From positions 1 to 31,435 of the forward strand of contig JAADIA010000012.1 in the NCBI GenBank assembly GCA_013151555.1: a stretch of DNA of 31,435 nucleotides. The letters run 5' to 3'. This DNA is from Nitrospirota bacterium. GTDB taxonomy: Bacteria > NPL-UPA2 > JAADIA01. This document shows, piece after piece, positions 8,212 to 15,766 of the stretch (the stretch's first letter is position 1; each line of letters starts with the position of its first letter). The position numbers and the translations under genes are program-made. The notes under the pieces were generated by a model. It was given only the letters and a program-made list of their open reading frames with translations. It searched no databases and was not told the origin of the DNA.

Positions 8212-8247
8212 AGGGCGGGGTAGATTTCCCGCCCTGTTCCATTTTTT
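8212..8247 (+). terminator. Terminator-like hairpin between GT9 and flippase genes
   Basis: Perfect 8-bp stem AGGGCGGG (8212-8219) / CCCGCCCT (8228-8235) with an 8-nt loop, followed after six bases by six T's (8242-8247). It may be an attenuating terminator or a dispersed palindrome, because the next same-strand gene starts only 39 bp further on. Confidence 0.55.
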
Positions 8248-8285
8248 AAGAGGGTATGAATAAAGTGAACTGGAGATAATAACAA

Positions 8286-9527
8286 GTGAAATCCCCTGAT
8301 AGTTTGATAAAACATGCCAACATAATGATGGTAGCCACGGTAGTAATGGGGATCTTTAACTTTCTTTATCAGATTCTTATGAACAGAGGGCTTGGGGCGG
8401 AGGATTTTGCCGATTTCTATGCGCTCCTCGGGCTTTTTGTCATTCTTTCCGTGCCCGGTATGACTATTCAGACGGTAGTTACCAAACGGATTTCTCAATT
8501 GCGAGCTAAAGATGATTACGCCGGTATGGCCAGGGTATTTTCCGGTTCCCTGAAGAGAATATTTGCCCTGGGAGTTCTCTCTTTTTCTCTCTTCGTTCTG
8601 GTCAGCGGTTACCTGAGAGATTTTTTGGATATCGGTTCCCGGCTTCCCGTTATCATTACGGGAGTTGCCCTTCTTTCCTCTCTTTTCGTACCCGTTGGCT
8701 ACGGGGCTTTACAGGGATTACAGAAATTCACTTCCCTGGGAATCAACCTGATTCTCTCTACTCTGGGCCGGGTGGGTTCGGGCGTCTTCTTAGTCTTTCT
8801 GGGGTTTAGGGTCAGTGGAGCCATAGGCAGCTCAATTATCTTTTCTATCCTGGCCTTCGGTGCGGCTATGGTTTCTTTAAGATTTCTCTTCCGGAAGAGT
8901 TCTGCTGGAGGAAAGATAGATTTCCTCCAGATGTATAAATACAGCTTTCCTGTTTTCCTGGCTATTTTTCTCCTTTCCCTGCTCTCTTTTGTGGATATTC
9001 TCCTGGTTAAGCATTTCTTTAAAGAAGGAGCGGCTGTCTACTCTACTGCTTCCGTCCTTAGTAGAGCTATCATCTATTTTTCCCTGGCTATCTCGATGGT
9101 CATGTTTCCCAAGGTTTCTGAAATGGAAGCGAAAGGAGAAAACCCTTCCTGGCTGCTGGGGAAGAGTTTGCTTTATTATACTATCCTCTGCCTGGTAGCT
9201 TCCCTTATCTTTTTTTCCTTCCCGGAATTTATTATCCGTATCTTTCGCCGGGAGTATCTGGATACAGCTCCTCAACTTCTCAAAGGATTCGGGTTTGCTC
9301 TCACCCCTATTGGTTTGATAGGAATTCTGGTCTATTATAATCTAGCCGTCCATAGAATGAAATTCCTTTATGTCTTGCTGGGAGGAACAGCCTTACATAT
9401 TGTTCTCCTCAGCATCTTTCATGCTACCTTGCTTCAAGTCGTCCTCGTCCTGGGCCTGAGTGGTACTCTTATCCTGGGGATACTTTTGGCGGTTACGGTA
9501 AACATAAAAAAAACTTTGAAACTATAA
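8286..9527 (+). CDS. Oligosaccharide flippase / polysaccharide biosynthesis membrane protein (Wzx/MATE-like)
   Basis: 413 residues with about 12 hydrophobic segments and few charges inside them. The N-terminal pattern, a basic SLIKHANIMM then TVVMGIFNFLYQILMNRGL, matches the polysaccharide-synthesis flippase group of the MOP/MVF superfamily. Such proteins move lipid-linked glycans across the inner membrane. The start is GTG with GGAG at 8272-8275, 10 nt upstream. Following an LPS-type GT9, it fits envelope polysaccharide assembly. Its last 6 bp overlap the convergent reductase gene. The exact substrate is unknown. Confidence 0.85.
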   Translation: MKSPDSLIKHANIMMVATVVMGIFNFLYQILMNRGLGAEDFADFYALLGLFVILSVPGMTIQTVVTKRISQLRAKDDYAGMARVFSGSLKRIFALGVLSFSLFVLVSGYLRDFLDIGSRLPVIITGVALLSSLFVPVGYGALQGLQKFTSLGINLILSTLGRVGSGVFLVFLGFRVSGAIGSSIIFSILAFGAAMVSLRFLFRKSSAGGKIDFLQMYKYSFPVFLAIFLLSLLSFVDILLVKHFFKEGAAVYSTASVLSRAIIYFSLAISMVMFPKVSEMEAKGENPSWLLGKSLLYYTILCLVASLIFFSFPEFIIRIFRREYLDTAPQLLKGFGFALTPIGLIGILVYYNLAVHRMKFLYVLLGGTALHIVLLSIFHATLLQVVLVLGLSGTLILGILLAVTVNIKKTLKL

Positions 9528-10409
9528 ACAAATATCAGGAAAATCCTTCAACTCCTGCAACTCTTTTTCTAATGGTAAGGGGCTAAAACCCAACCTTGAA
9601 GCTTTGCTATTGTCCAGGGATACATCCGGTGGCCTTGGAGCCGCCATAACAATATCTTTTTCCCTGCATGGTGTAAGTTTAGCATTTTCTATTCGGAAAA
9701 CTCCGGCTACCAGCCTCCCGAAATCGTAGCGTGAGATTCTTTCGTTTCCTCCTAAATGTAAAATATCGGGTGTTTTCCTGAGGGCAAGCAATAAACCGGA
9801 AACTGCTGTTTTGGCGCTAATGGGAGTCCGGAACTCATCTGTAAACAGGTGCAGTTCTCGTCCCTTTCTCATTGCTCTGAGCATTGGTTGCAGGAAACTT
9901 GTTGAGGTGGTCCCGGAATGACCAAACATTAAAGGCATACGACAAACAACTGTCCGGGGAAATGATTTTCTTATCTTCTCTTCCGCTGATACTTTCTGTT
10001 CACCATATACATTTACAGGGCAGACAGGATCCGTCTCCCTGTAGGGTGGGTTCAATCCATCGAAGACCAAATCCGTTGAAACGAATACACAAGGAATGTT
10101 TCCGTCTGCACAAAGCCCGGCAATGTTAAAAGACGTATCAACGTTTATCTTGTACGATTCCGTCCGATGAGTTTGACAAAAGTTAGGATTAGCTGCCGCA
10201 GCAGCATGAATAACAGCATCGGGACGAACGTCATGGAATAATCGTTTCAAGGCCCTGAAATCTGTTAAATCCACGTTGACTATATTGACGTTTGGGATTG
10301 TTGCGGGGGTAGAGAATGCAGTTCCGAATACCTTCCAGGTCTTGGAAGTTACCGTACAGATATTCCACCCGAGAAACCCGCTGGCCCCTGTTACTAATAA
10401 CCGGTTCAT
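9522..10409 (-). CDS. NAD(P)-dependent sugar reductase/epimerase, RmlD-like extended SDR
   Basis: 295 residues, the usual length of dTDP-4-dehydrorhamnose reductase (RmlD). GASGFLG near the N-terminus is the nucleotide-binding glycine motif. VIHAAAAANP and FVSTDLVFDG follow, and YGEQK is the catalytic YxxxK. The domain order fits RmlD substrate-binding proteins that reduce or epimerise nucleotide sugars in the cytoplasm. Its ATG abuts the TAA of the GH4 gene, so the two form an operon. No rmlABC partners are in the window, so dTDP-rhamnose synthesis is not assured. Confidence 0.82.
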   Translation of the reverse strand: MNRLLVTGASGFLGWNICTVTSKTWKVFGTAFSTPATIPNVNIVNVDLTDFRALKRLFHDVRPDAVIHAAAAANPNFCQTHRTESYKINVDTSFNIAGLCADGNIPCVFVSTDLVFDGLNPPYRETDPVCPVNVYGEQKVSAEEKIRKSFPRTVVCRMPLMFGHSGTTSTSFLQPMLRAMRKGRELHLFTDEFRTPISAKTAVSGLLLALRKTPDILHLGGNERISRYDFGRLVAGVFRIENAKLTPCREKDIVMAAPRPPDVSLDNSKASRLGFSPLPLEKELQELKDFPDICL

Positions 10410-11906
10410 TTATTCTGTTGTCCTCAATGAAGGTAATATCCCGGCGGCTTCTTTATTGCTTGTTACCCGGTGGGCGGACCGTCTCCTTGATTTAAACTCG
10501 AAATGTGTTTTCTTGAGCATAGTGTTGAAAAGTTTCCAGGCATCGTCCATTGACAAGCTGACGAGCGGTTCATTGAGAAATGCCTGGAAGGCAAGGTCCT
10601 TGTCTTCCGTGAACACTGCTTTAACAAGAGACTCTTGGTTCAACACGTGACGCAGGACGAGCACGTTTACATTTGCCGGCAATGCTCCGCTTGGAACAGG
10701 GACTACCCTATCTTTTGAGAATACGGCATTTGTTTCCACCACTGCCCCTGCCGGGATGTTCTGCATCTGACCGAAGTTCGGAAGGTTTACATTAGTTTTG
10801 AAAGAGCCCTGTCCGGTTAAGGCAAGCATCTGGTTCAGGTATTCTTCTCCGGACCAGGATAATTCGGGAAACTTTCCTGTTCTCATCATCTGCCGGAAGC
10901 GTTTTGAGGCATCACGATAACGCTGCAAACGATAAGAATACGGGGTCAGGCAGAATCCCCAGCGGAAGCAGGAGTCCCGGCTTGTCAGGAACCAGGGGAC
11001 AAATTCAGCCAAATGCCGGTCTCCGGCAGCTGCCAATACTCCAAACCTCCGGAAGAGCTCATAGGCAACCTGATGATGATCGATGAAAACTCGTTTTTTG
11101 GTTTCCACCTCTCGTTTTGTGTATTTCCTGATTACCCGCGGCTTCGTCATATACTCTTGCAGGAGCGCCAGCGAATCTTTCCCCCGGCAGGAGGCTCGGT
11201 CAATCCAGGTGAAATGGTTGATGCCAAGCACATTAACTTCTATCTCCCGGCGGGACGGCTCGGGTTCTTTCGTCATAGAGGCATAGACACGTCCCAACAT
11301 CTTCTGGGTCCCGAATACTTCATGACAGCAGCCGTAAGCCTTGATGTCCGGGAAAACCTCAAACAGAGTGCGGGTACAGATACTCATGGGATTGGTGAAG
11401 TTCAGGACCCAGGCTTGAGGGGCGTGTTCCGCAATGGCCCTGGCAATCACCCGGTAGTTACGGATGGCCCGCAGGGCACGGAGGCATCCGCCGGGGCCGA
11501 CAGAATCTCCCACCGATTGATAAATACCGTACTTTGTTGGCTCTTCAAGATCCACCTTCATTGTTTCAATAGAGCCCGGCTGGATCGAGGCAAACACGAA
11601 ATCCGCTCCTTTCAGGGCGGTCTTGAGCGAGGCAACGGCCCGATATTTCCATTTTGATACTGCTTGTGGATGGGACTGTATCCAGTTAGCAAACCGGGCA
11701 TTCAATTCGGCCATCGTTCTGTCAATATCATAGAGGCGCACCTCTCCGCAAAACCCGGGATGCATGAGCAGATCTTTTATCAGCGCATGTGCCCAGCCCC
11801 GGCTTCCTCCCCCGATGTAGGCGATGCGGATAGGGACGGGTTTCCCGTTCATATCCACTTTTATAGGTGTGCTATTACTTTTTTTCTCTCTCAACGGCAT
11901 CCTCAT
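10410..11906 (-). CDS. lplD: Glycoside hydrolase family 4, alpha-galacturonidase (LplD) homologue
   Basis: 498 residues. IRIAYIGGGSRGWA (residues about 26-39) is the NAD+ binding site of GH4, which works by a redox mechanism with NAD+ and Mn2+. Metal and catalytic landmarks are present: NFTNPM (169-174), GCCHEVFGTQK with Cys193/Cys194 and His195, GINHFTWI, and AAGDRHLAEF. From memory these blocks, plus YGIYQSVGDSVGPGG and NVNLPNFGQ, match Bacillus LplD, an alpha-galacturonidase, better than melibiases or 6-phospho-glucosidases. The enzyme should release galacturonate from oligogalacturonides in the cytoplasm. The start is uncertain: ATGs at residues 1, 3 and 19 all lack a good Shine-Dalgarno, and residue 19 is nearest the conserved part. 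Confidence 0.85.
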   Translation of the reverse strand: MRMPLREKKSNSTPIKVDMNGKPVPIRIAYIGGGSRGWAHALIKDLLMHPGFCGEVRLYDIDRTMAELNARFANWIQSHPQAVSKWKYRAVASLKTALKGADFVFASIQPGSIETMKVDLEEPTKYGIYQSVGDSVGPGGCLRALRAIRNYRVIARAIAEHAPQAWVLNFTNPMSICTRTLFEVFPDIKAYGCCHEVFGTQKMLGRVYASMTKEPEPSRREIEVNVLGINHFTWIDRASCRGKDSLALLQEYMTKPRVIRKYTKREVETKKRVFIDHHQVAYELFRRFGVLAAAGDRHLAEFVPWFLTSRDSCFRWGFCLTPYSYRLQRYRDASKRFRQMMRTGKFPELSWSGEEYLNQMLALTGQGSFKTNVNLPNFGQMQNIPAGAVVETNAVFSKDRVVPVPSGALPANVNVLVLRHVLNQESLVKAVFTEDKDLAFQAFLNEPLVSLSMDDAWKLFNTMLKKTHFEFKSRRRSAHRVTSNKEAAGILPSLRTTE

Positions 11907-11954
11907 TTTTGCAAACTATAGGCAATGTGATAAATACTTGCCCTTTCCTATAAT

Positions 11955-12052
11955 AGGGGCAGAGTTTAATCTACCCCTGTTCTGTCGAGCACCCTTATCC
12001 CCTTGCGGGCACAGGCGGGCACAAGCACCCTTACGGGCACAAGCAAGCTCGA
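11955..12052. repeat. Composite palindromic intergenic element
   Basis: This lies in the 313-bp gap between lplD and nfo. It starts with a hairpin AGGGGCAGA (11955-11963) / TCTACCCCT (11970-11978), with one mismatched pair. Then TCGAGC (11985-11990) and GCTCGA (12047-12052) enclose three copies of CGGGCACA (12006, 12016, 12034) and two of AGCACCCTTA (11988, 12024). It looks like a dispersed hairpin repeat with internal duplications; a related AAGCACCC/CGGGCACAGG pair recurs near 28270. No gene is seen in the rest of the gap. Confidence 0.7.
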
Positions 12053-12219
12053 CCACTACAATATATAACTATGTTTACAGCATTTTCTTGCAAAAGTTAA
12101 TTCTCTCTGGTAAGATTCTTTATGTCATTTAAAATAATACTCTTATACCGTGAGCGATGTCAAGTTAGAATAAGAGCAGAACGGTGGGTTTAGTTACAAA
12201 CGAAGGAGAGGAATAGCCT

Positions 12220-13059
12220 GTGCTTTTGGGGATGCATGTTTCCATTTCGGGGAAGATATATGAGTCCGTTGACCGGGCCCGGGAAAGAGGATGTCGGACC
12301 ATGCAGATATTCTCTCGTAATCCTCGTGCCTGGAAGGCAAAAGATTTAAGCCCCATGGAGGTGGAGGAACTGAAGAAGCGGAGGTGCCAGGTGGGTATCA
12401 ACCCTCTCGTTGTCCATGTTCCTTATCTTATCAATCTGGTCACTCCAGATGAAGAACTTTATCTCCGTTCGCTGGAAGCGTATATCTCGGATGTTAAACG
12501 AGCAGAGACTTTAGGAGCAGAATATTTTGTTACCCACATGGGTAATCATAAAGGCAAGGGGGAGGAATGGGGATTGATTCGTTTGGCCAGGGCTCTGGAG
12601 ACAATCATTGCGGCTGCCCGGCCGGGGTTAATGATTCTCCTGGAAAATACGGCGGGCTCCGGTTCCTCTCTGGGAAGCAGGATGGAGCATTTTAAAAAGG
12701 TTATAGAAGCAACGGAGGGAAGCGAGTGCTTAGGATTTTGTCTGGACACCTGTCATGCTTTTGCTGCCGGATATGATGTTTCTACTGAAAGAGGACTGGC
12801 AAGGACTCTGCAGGAGGTTGAAGAACTAATCGGGAGAGAACGAGTAAAACTGGTTCATATCAACGATTCTAAAGGAGAGCTCAATTCGCGGGTAGACCGC
12901 CATGAAAATATCGGGCAGGGAAAGATTGGCCTTGAGGGAATGCGGGTTATCGTCAATCATTCCCTTTTAAAGAACCTGCCTTTCATCCTGGAAACGCCGA
13001 TGAAAAATGGAGATGATGACCTGAGAAATATGGCTACCCTGCGTTCCTTAAGGGAATAA
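12220..13059 (+). CDS. nfo: Endonuclease IV (AP endonuclease)
   Basis: 279 residues, near the 285 of E. coli Nfo. The TIM-barrel metal ligands are visible in order: GMHVSISG, VVHVPYL, THMGNHKG, LENTAGSG, CLDTCHAFAAGYD, HINDSK, DRHENIGQG and LETP, which are the His/Asp/Glu ligands of the three-zinc site. It cleaves DNA 5' to abasic sites in base-excision repair. The start is GTG with GGAGAGG (12205-12211) 8 nt upstream. It leads a same-strand block with leuS and the M16 peptidase. Confidence 0.95.
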   Translation: MLLGMHVSISGKIYESVDRARERGCRTMQIFSRNPRAWKAKDLSPMEVEELKKRRCQVGINPLVVHVPYLINLVTPDEELYLRSLEAYISDVKRAETLGAEYFVTHMGNHKGKGEEWGLIRLARALETIIAAARPGLMILLENTAGSGSSLGSRMEHFKKVIEATEGSECLGFCLDTCHAFAAGYDVSTERGLARTLQEVEELIGRERVKLVHINDSKGELNSRVDRHENIGQGKIGLEGMRVIVNHSLLKNLPFILETPMKNGDDDLRNMATLRSLRE

Positions 13060-13081
13060 GTAATAATCGTCCCTTATTCAT

Positions 13082-13110
13082 TTGCATTAACAAAAGGCTC
13101 GTGTTAAGAT
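13082..13110 (+). promoter_or_regulatory. Possible promoter of leuS
   Basis: TTGCAT (13082-13087) and TAAGAT (13105-13110) are 17 bp apart, with an extended-10 TG one base upstream of the -10. It sits 24 bp before the leuS GTG. Just upstream, GAATAAG (13054-13060) / CTTATTC (13073-13079) can form a hairpin at the end of nfo, without a T-tract. No T-box leader is present. Confidence 0.45.
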
Positions 13111-13134
13111 TGTAGCGACATAAGGAGCGAGATA

Positions 13135-15633
13135 GTGAAACAAAAAAATTATCCTTTCCGGGCGATAGAATCCAGGTGGCAGAAGTTCTGGGAAGAGGAG
13201 AAACTCATGTATATGGATGAGTCTTCTCCGAAGCCCAAGTATTATTGCCTGATGATGTTCCCTTATCCATCAGCGGCCCTTCATGTGGGTCACGGGAGGA
13301 ACTACATTATCGGGGATGTAGTCGCCCGTTATAAGCTGATGCGGGGATATAATGTCCTGGCTCCCATGGGCTGGGATGCTTTTGGTCTTCCGGCGGAGAA
13401 TGCGGCTATTCGGGAGAACATCCATCCGGCCGTCTCCACGCGGGAACATATCCGGAAGATGAAGGAACAGTTGAACCAGTGGGGCGTCCTCTACGACTGG
13501 AGCCGGGAGCTCGCTACCTGTGAACCGGATTATTATAAATGGACGCAGTGGATATTTTTGAAACTTCATGAAAAAGGGTTGGCCTATAAAAAGTTAGCTC
13601 CGGTGAATTGGTGTCCTTCCTGTTCCACTACCCTGGCTAATGAGGAAGTTGTAGATGGTAAATGTGAACGTTGCGATACCCTGGTTGTCCAAAAGGATCT
13701 GGAACAATGGTTTTTCAAGATAACTGCTTACGCGGAAAGGCTTCTTCGTGATCTCGAGCTTCTGAAAGATTGGCCGGAGAGAGTAAAAATAATGCAGGCC
13801 AACTGGATTGGCCGCAGTGAAGGAGTGGAGATAGATTTTCGCCTGGAAGGTAACGATGAGGTTCTTCCCTGTTTTACTACCCGTCCGGATACTATCTATG
13901 GAGTCACCTACATGGTATTGGCTCCTGAACATCCTCTGGTGGAAAGGTTGGCTCCGGAAGAGAAGAAAGAGGAAATACGGCGTTTCGTAGAAAAGAGCAG
14001 GAAAGAGAATTTAGCTTCCCGAACACATCTTGAGGAAGAAAAAGAAGGTGTTTTCATCGGAAGTTATGTTATAAATCCGGTTAATGGAGAGAGAATCCCT
14101 CTCTGGATTGCCAATTATGCTCTTATGGGATACGGAACAGGAGCGGTGATGGCCGTTCCGGCTCATGACCAGAGAGATTTCGAGTTTGCTAAAAAATATA
14201 ACCTGCCGGTTAAGATTGTCATTCAGAATCCGGAGAAAACTTTAACTCTTGACTCTCTGGAAGCAGCTTATGTTGAGGAAGGGGTTCAGGTCGGTTCCGG
14301 TCCCTTTGATGGTCTGCCCAACCGGGAAGCCATAGAGAAAATCGCCGGATACCTGGAGGAAAAGGGAGTAGGGCGGAAACGAATAACTTATCGTCTCCGG
14401 GATTGGCTAATTTCCCGTCAGCGATACTGGGGAGCTCCCATCCCGATTATCTACTGTTCGGATTGCGGGACTGTTCCTGTCCCGGAAGATGATTTACCGG
14501 TAAGGCTGCCCGAGAAGGTTGACTTCCGACCCCAGGGGCGTTCTCCTCTGGCGGGAGTCCCCGAATTTGTTGATACTTCCTGTCCCCGTTGTTCCCGTCC
14601 CGCTCGCAGGGAGATGGATACCATCGCCCAATGGCTTTGCTCTTGCTGGTATTATCTTCGCTATTTATCCCCCCGGGACGAGGACAGACCTTTCGATACG
14701 GACCTGGTGAACCGCTGGCTTCCCGTTGACCAGTATATCGGGGGAGTGGAGCATGCTATCCTGCATCTCCTTTATTCCCGTTTTATTACCAAAGTTCTCT
14801 ACGATTTAGGATATGTCGGGTTCCAGGAACCGTTCCAGCGCTTATTCACTCAGGGGATGATTGTCAAGGACGGGGCCAAGATGTCCAAGTCTAAAGGGAA
14901 TGTGGTCAGTCCCGACAAACTGATTGCTAAATATGGAGCGGATACGGTCAGACTTTACACTCTTTTTATCGGTCCCCCGGAGAAGGATGCCGAATGGGAC
15001 GATAGGGCCGTGGAAGGGGCCTGGAGGTTCTTGAACCGGGTGTGGAGACTAATAGAAGAGTTTAAAGTTCAAAGTTCAAAGTTTAAGGTTGAAGATAAAA
15101 ATAAAGACAAAAAACTCTCAAACCTTGATTCTCGGCGCTTAACTGATTTGCGGCGGAAGACGCATCAGACTATTAAGAAAGTAACGGAGGACGTCGAGGG
15201 GAAGTTTCATTTCAATACGGCTATCGCGGCTATTATGGAACTGGTAAATGAGATGAGTTCCTTAAGTGGCAGCGAGGAGTCCGGGTTGCCGGTGATGAGG
15301 GAAGCTCTGGAAACCGTCGTTCTTCTTCTCGCTCCCTTTGTTCCTCACCTGTCCGAGGAGTTGTGGGAGAAATTAGGATATCAAGGGAGCATCTTCCTGC
15401 ATTCTTGGCCTGGCTATGATGAGGAAGCTCTTAAGATTGAGGAAATGATTGTCGCCGTCCAGGTGAACGGCAAGGTGAGACACCGGATAACTGTTGCTGC
15501 CGGGATAAGCGAAGAGGAACTGAAAAAGGAAACTTTAACCAACGACCGGATTAAAGAACTAACCGCCGGCAAGGAAATTAAAAAAGTCATTATCGTGCCG
15601 GGAAAGTTGGTAAATATCGTAGTGACGGGATAA
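13135..15633 (+). CDS. leuS: Leucyl-tRNA synthetase
   Basis: 832 residues, within the normal range. Class I signatures are HVGH (His50-His53) and KMSKS starting near Lys582. The CP1 editing domain has TTRPDTIYG and GTGAVMAVPAHDQRDFEF. A zinc module CPSC...CERC lies near residues 160-180 and a second pair, CSDCG and CPRC, follows. The start is GTG, preceded by AGGAG at 13123-13127. At residues about 643-655, between the catalytic core and the anticodon-binding domain, the coding DNA contains a 7-bp tandem repeat giving FKVQSSKFKVE, absent from the family core. It charges tRNA-Leu in the cytoplasm. Confidence 0.97.
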   Translation: MKQKNYPFRAIESRWQKFWEEEKLMYMDESSPKPKYYCLMMFPYPSAALHVGHGRNYIIGDVVARYKLMRGYNVLAPMGWDAFGLPAENAAIRENIHPAVSTREHIRKMKEQLNQWGVLYDWSRELATCEPDYYKWTQWIFLKLHEKGLAYKKLAPVNWCPSCSTTLANEEVVDGKCERCDTLVVQKDLEQWFFKITAYAERLLRDLELLKDWPERVKIMQANWIGRSEGVEIDFRLEGNDEVLPCFTTRPDTIYGVTYMVLAPEHPLVERLAPEEKKEEIRRFVEKSRKENLASRTHLEEEKEGVFIGSYVINPVNGERIPLWIANYALMGYGTGAVMAVPAHDQRDFEFAKKYNLPVKIVIQNPEKTLTLDSLEAAYVEEGVQVGSGPFDGLPNREAIEKIAGYLEEKGVGRKRITYRLRDWLISRQRYWGAPIPIIYCSDCGTVPVPEDDLPVRLPEKVDFRPQGRSPLAGVPEFVDTSCPRCSRPARREMDTIAQWLCSCWYYLRYLSPRDEDRPFDTDLVNRWLPVDQYIGGVEHAILHLLYSRFITKVLYDLGYVGFQEPFQRLFTQGMIVKDGAKMSKSKGNVVSPDKLIAKYGADTVRLYTLFIGPPEKDAEWDDRAVEGAWRFLNRVWRLIEEFKVQSSKFKVEDKNKDKKLSNLDSRRLTDLRRKTHQTIKKVTEDVEGKFHFNTAIAAIMELVNEMSSLSGSEESGLPVMREALETVVLLLAPFVPHLSEELWEKLGYQGSIFLHSWPGYDEEALKIEEMIVAVQVNGKVRHRITVAAGISEEELKKETLTNDRIKELTAGKEIKKVIIVPGKLVNIVVTG
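15064..15091 (+). repeat. 7-bp tandem repeat inside leuS
   Basis: Four consecutive units: AAAGTTC, AAAGTTC, AAAGTTT, AAGGTTG. The next 30 bases are also A-rich. The reading frame of leuS stays open through it. Confidence 0.8.
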
Positions 15634-15716
15634 AAGCACAAAGTGACAAAGGCATACCGGCACAAAAGGTAGAACCAAAGATTAAGAAGAACTGTTTTTT
15701 TTAACTCATTGCCTAT

Positions 15717-15740
15717 GTGCCTGTTTGGCACCAAAGGTGC
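15717..15740 (+). repeat. Two mutually exclusive hairpins before the M16 peptidase gene
   Basis: GTGCC (15717-15721) can pair with GGCAC (15727-15731), or GCACC (15728-15732) can pair with GGTGC (15736-15740) with an AAA loop; the middle arm is shared. The upstream intergenic sequence (15634-15700) is A-rich, repeats GCACAAA-like words and ends in eight T's. It could be a leader switch or simply a repeat remnant. Confidence 0.4.
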
Positions 15741-15766
15741 ACTAACTTATGTAAGGGAGATAATTA

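Noticed and set aside
8055-8498. Minus-strand open frame of 147 codons
   Set aside because: Antisense to the GT9 and flippase gene ends, both well supported.
11013-11657. Plus-strand open frame of 214 codons
   Set aside because: Antisense to the GH4 gene, which carries clear family motifs; no ribosome binding site and no recognisable domain.
13060-13134. T-box leader for leuS
   Set aside because: The gap is only 75 bp and lacks specifier and antiterminator elements.
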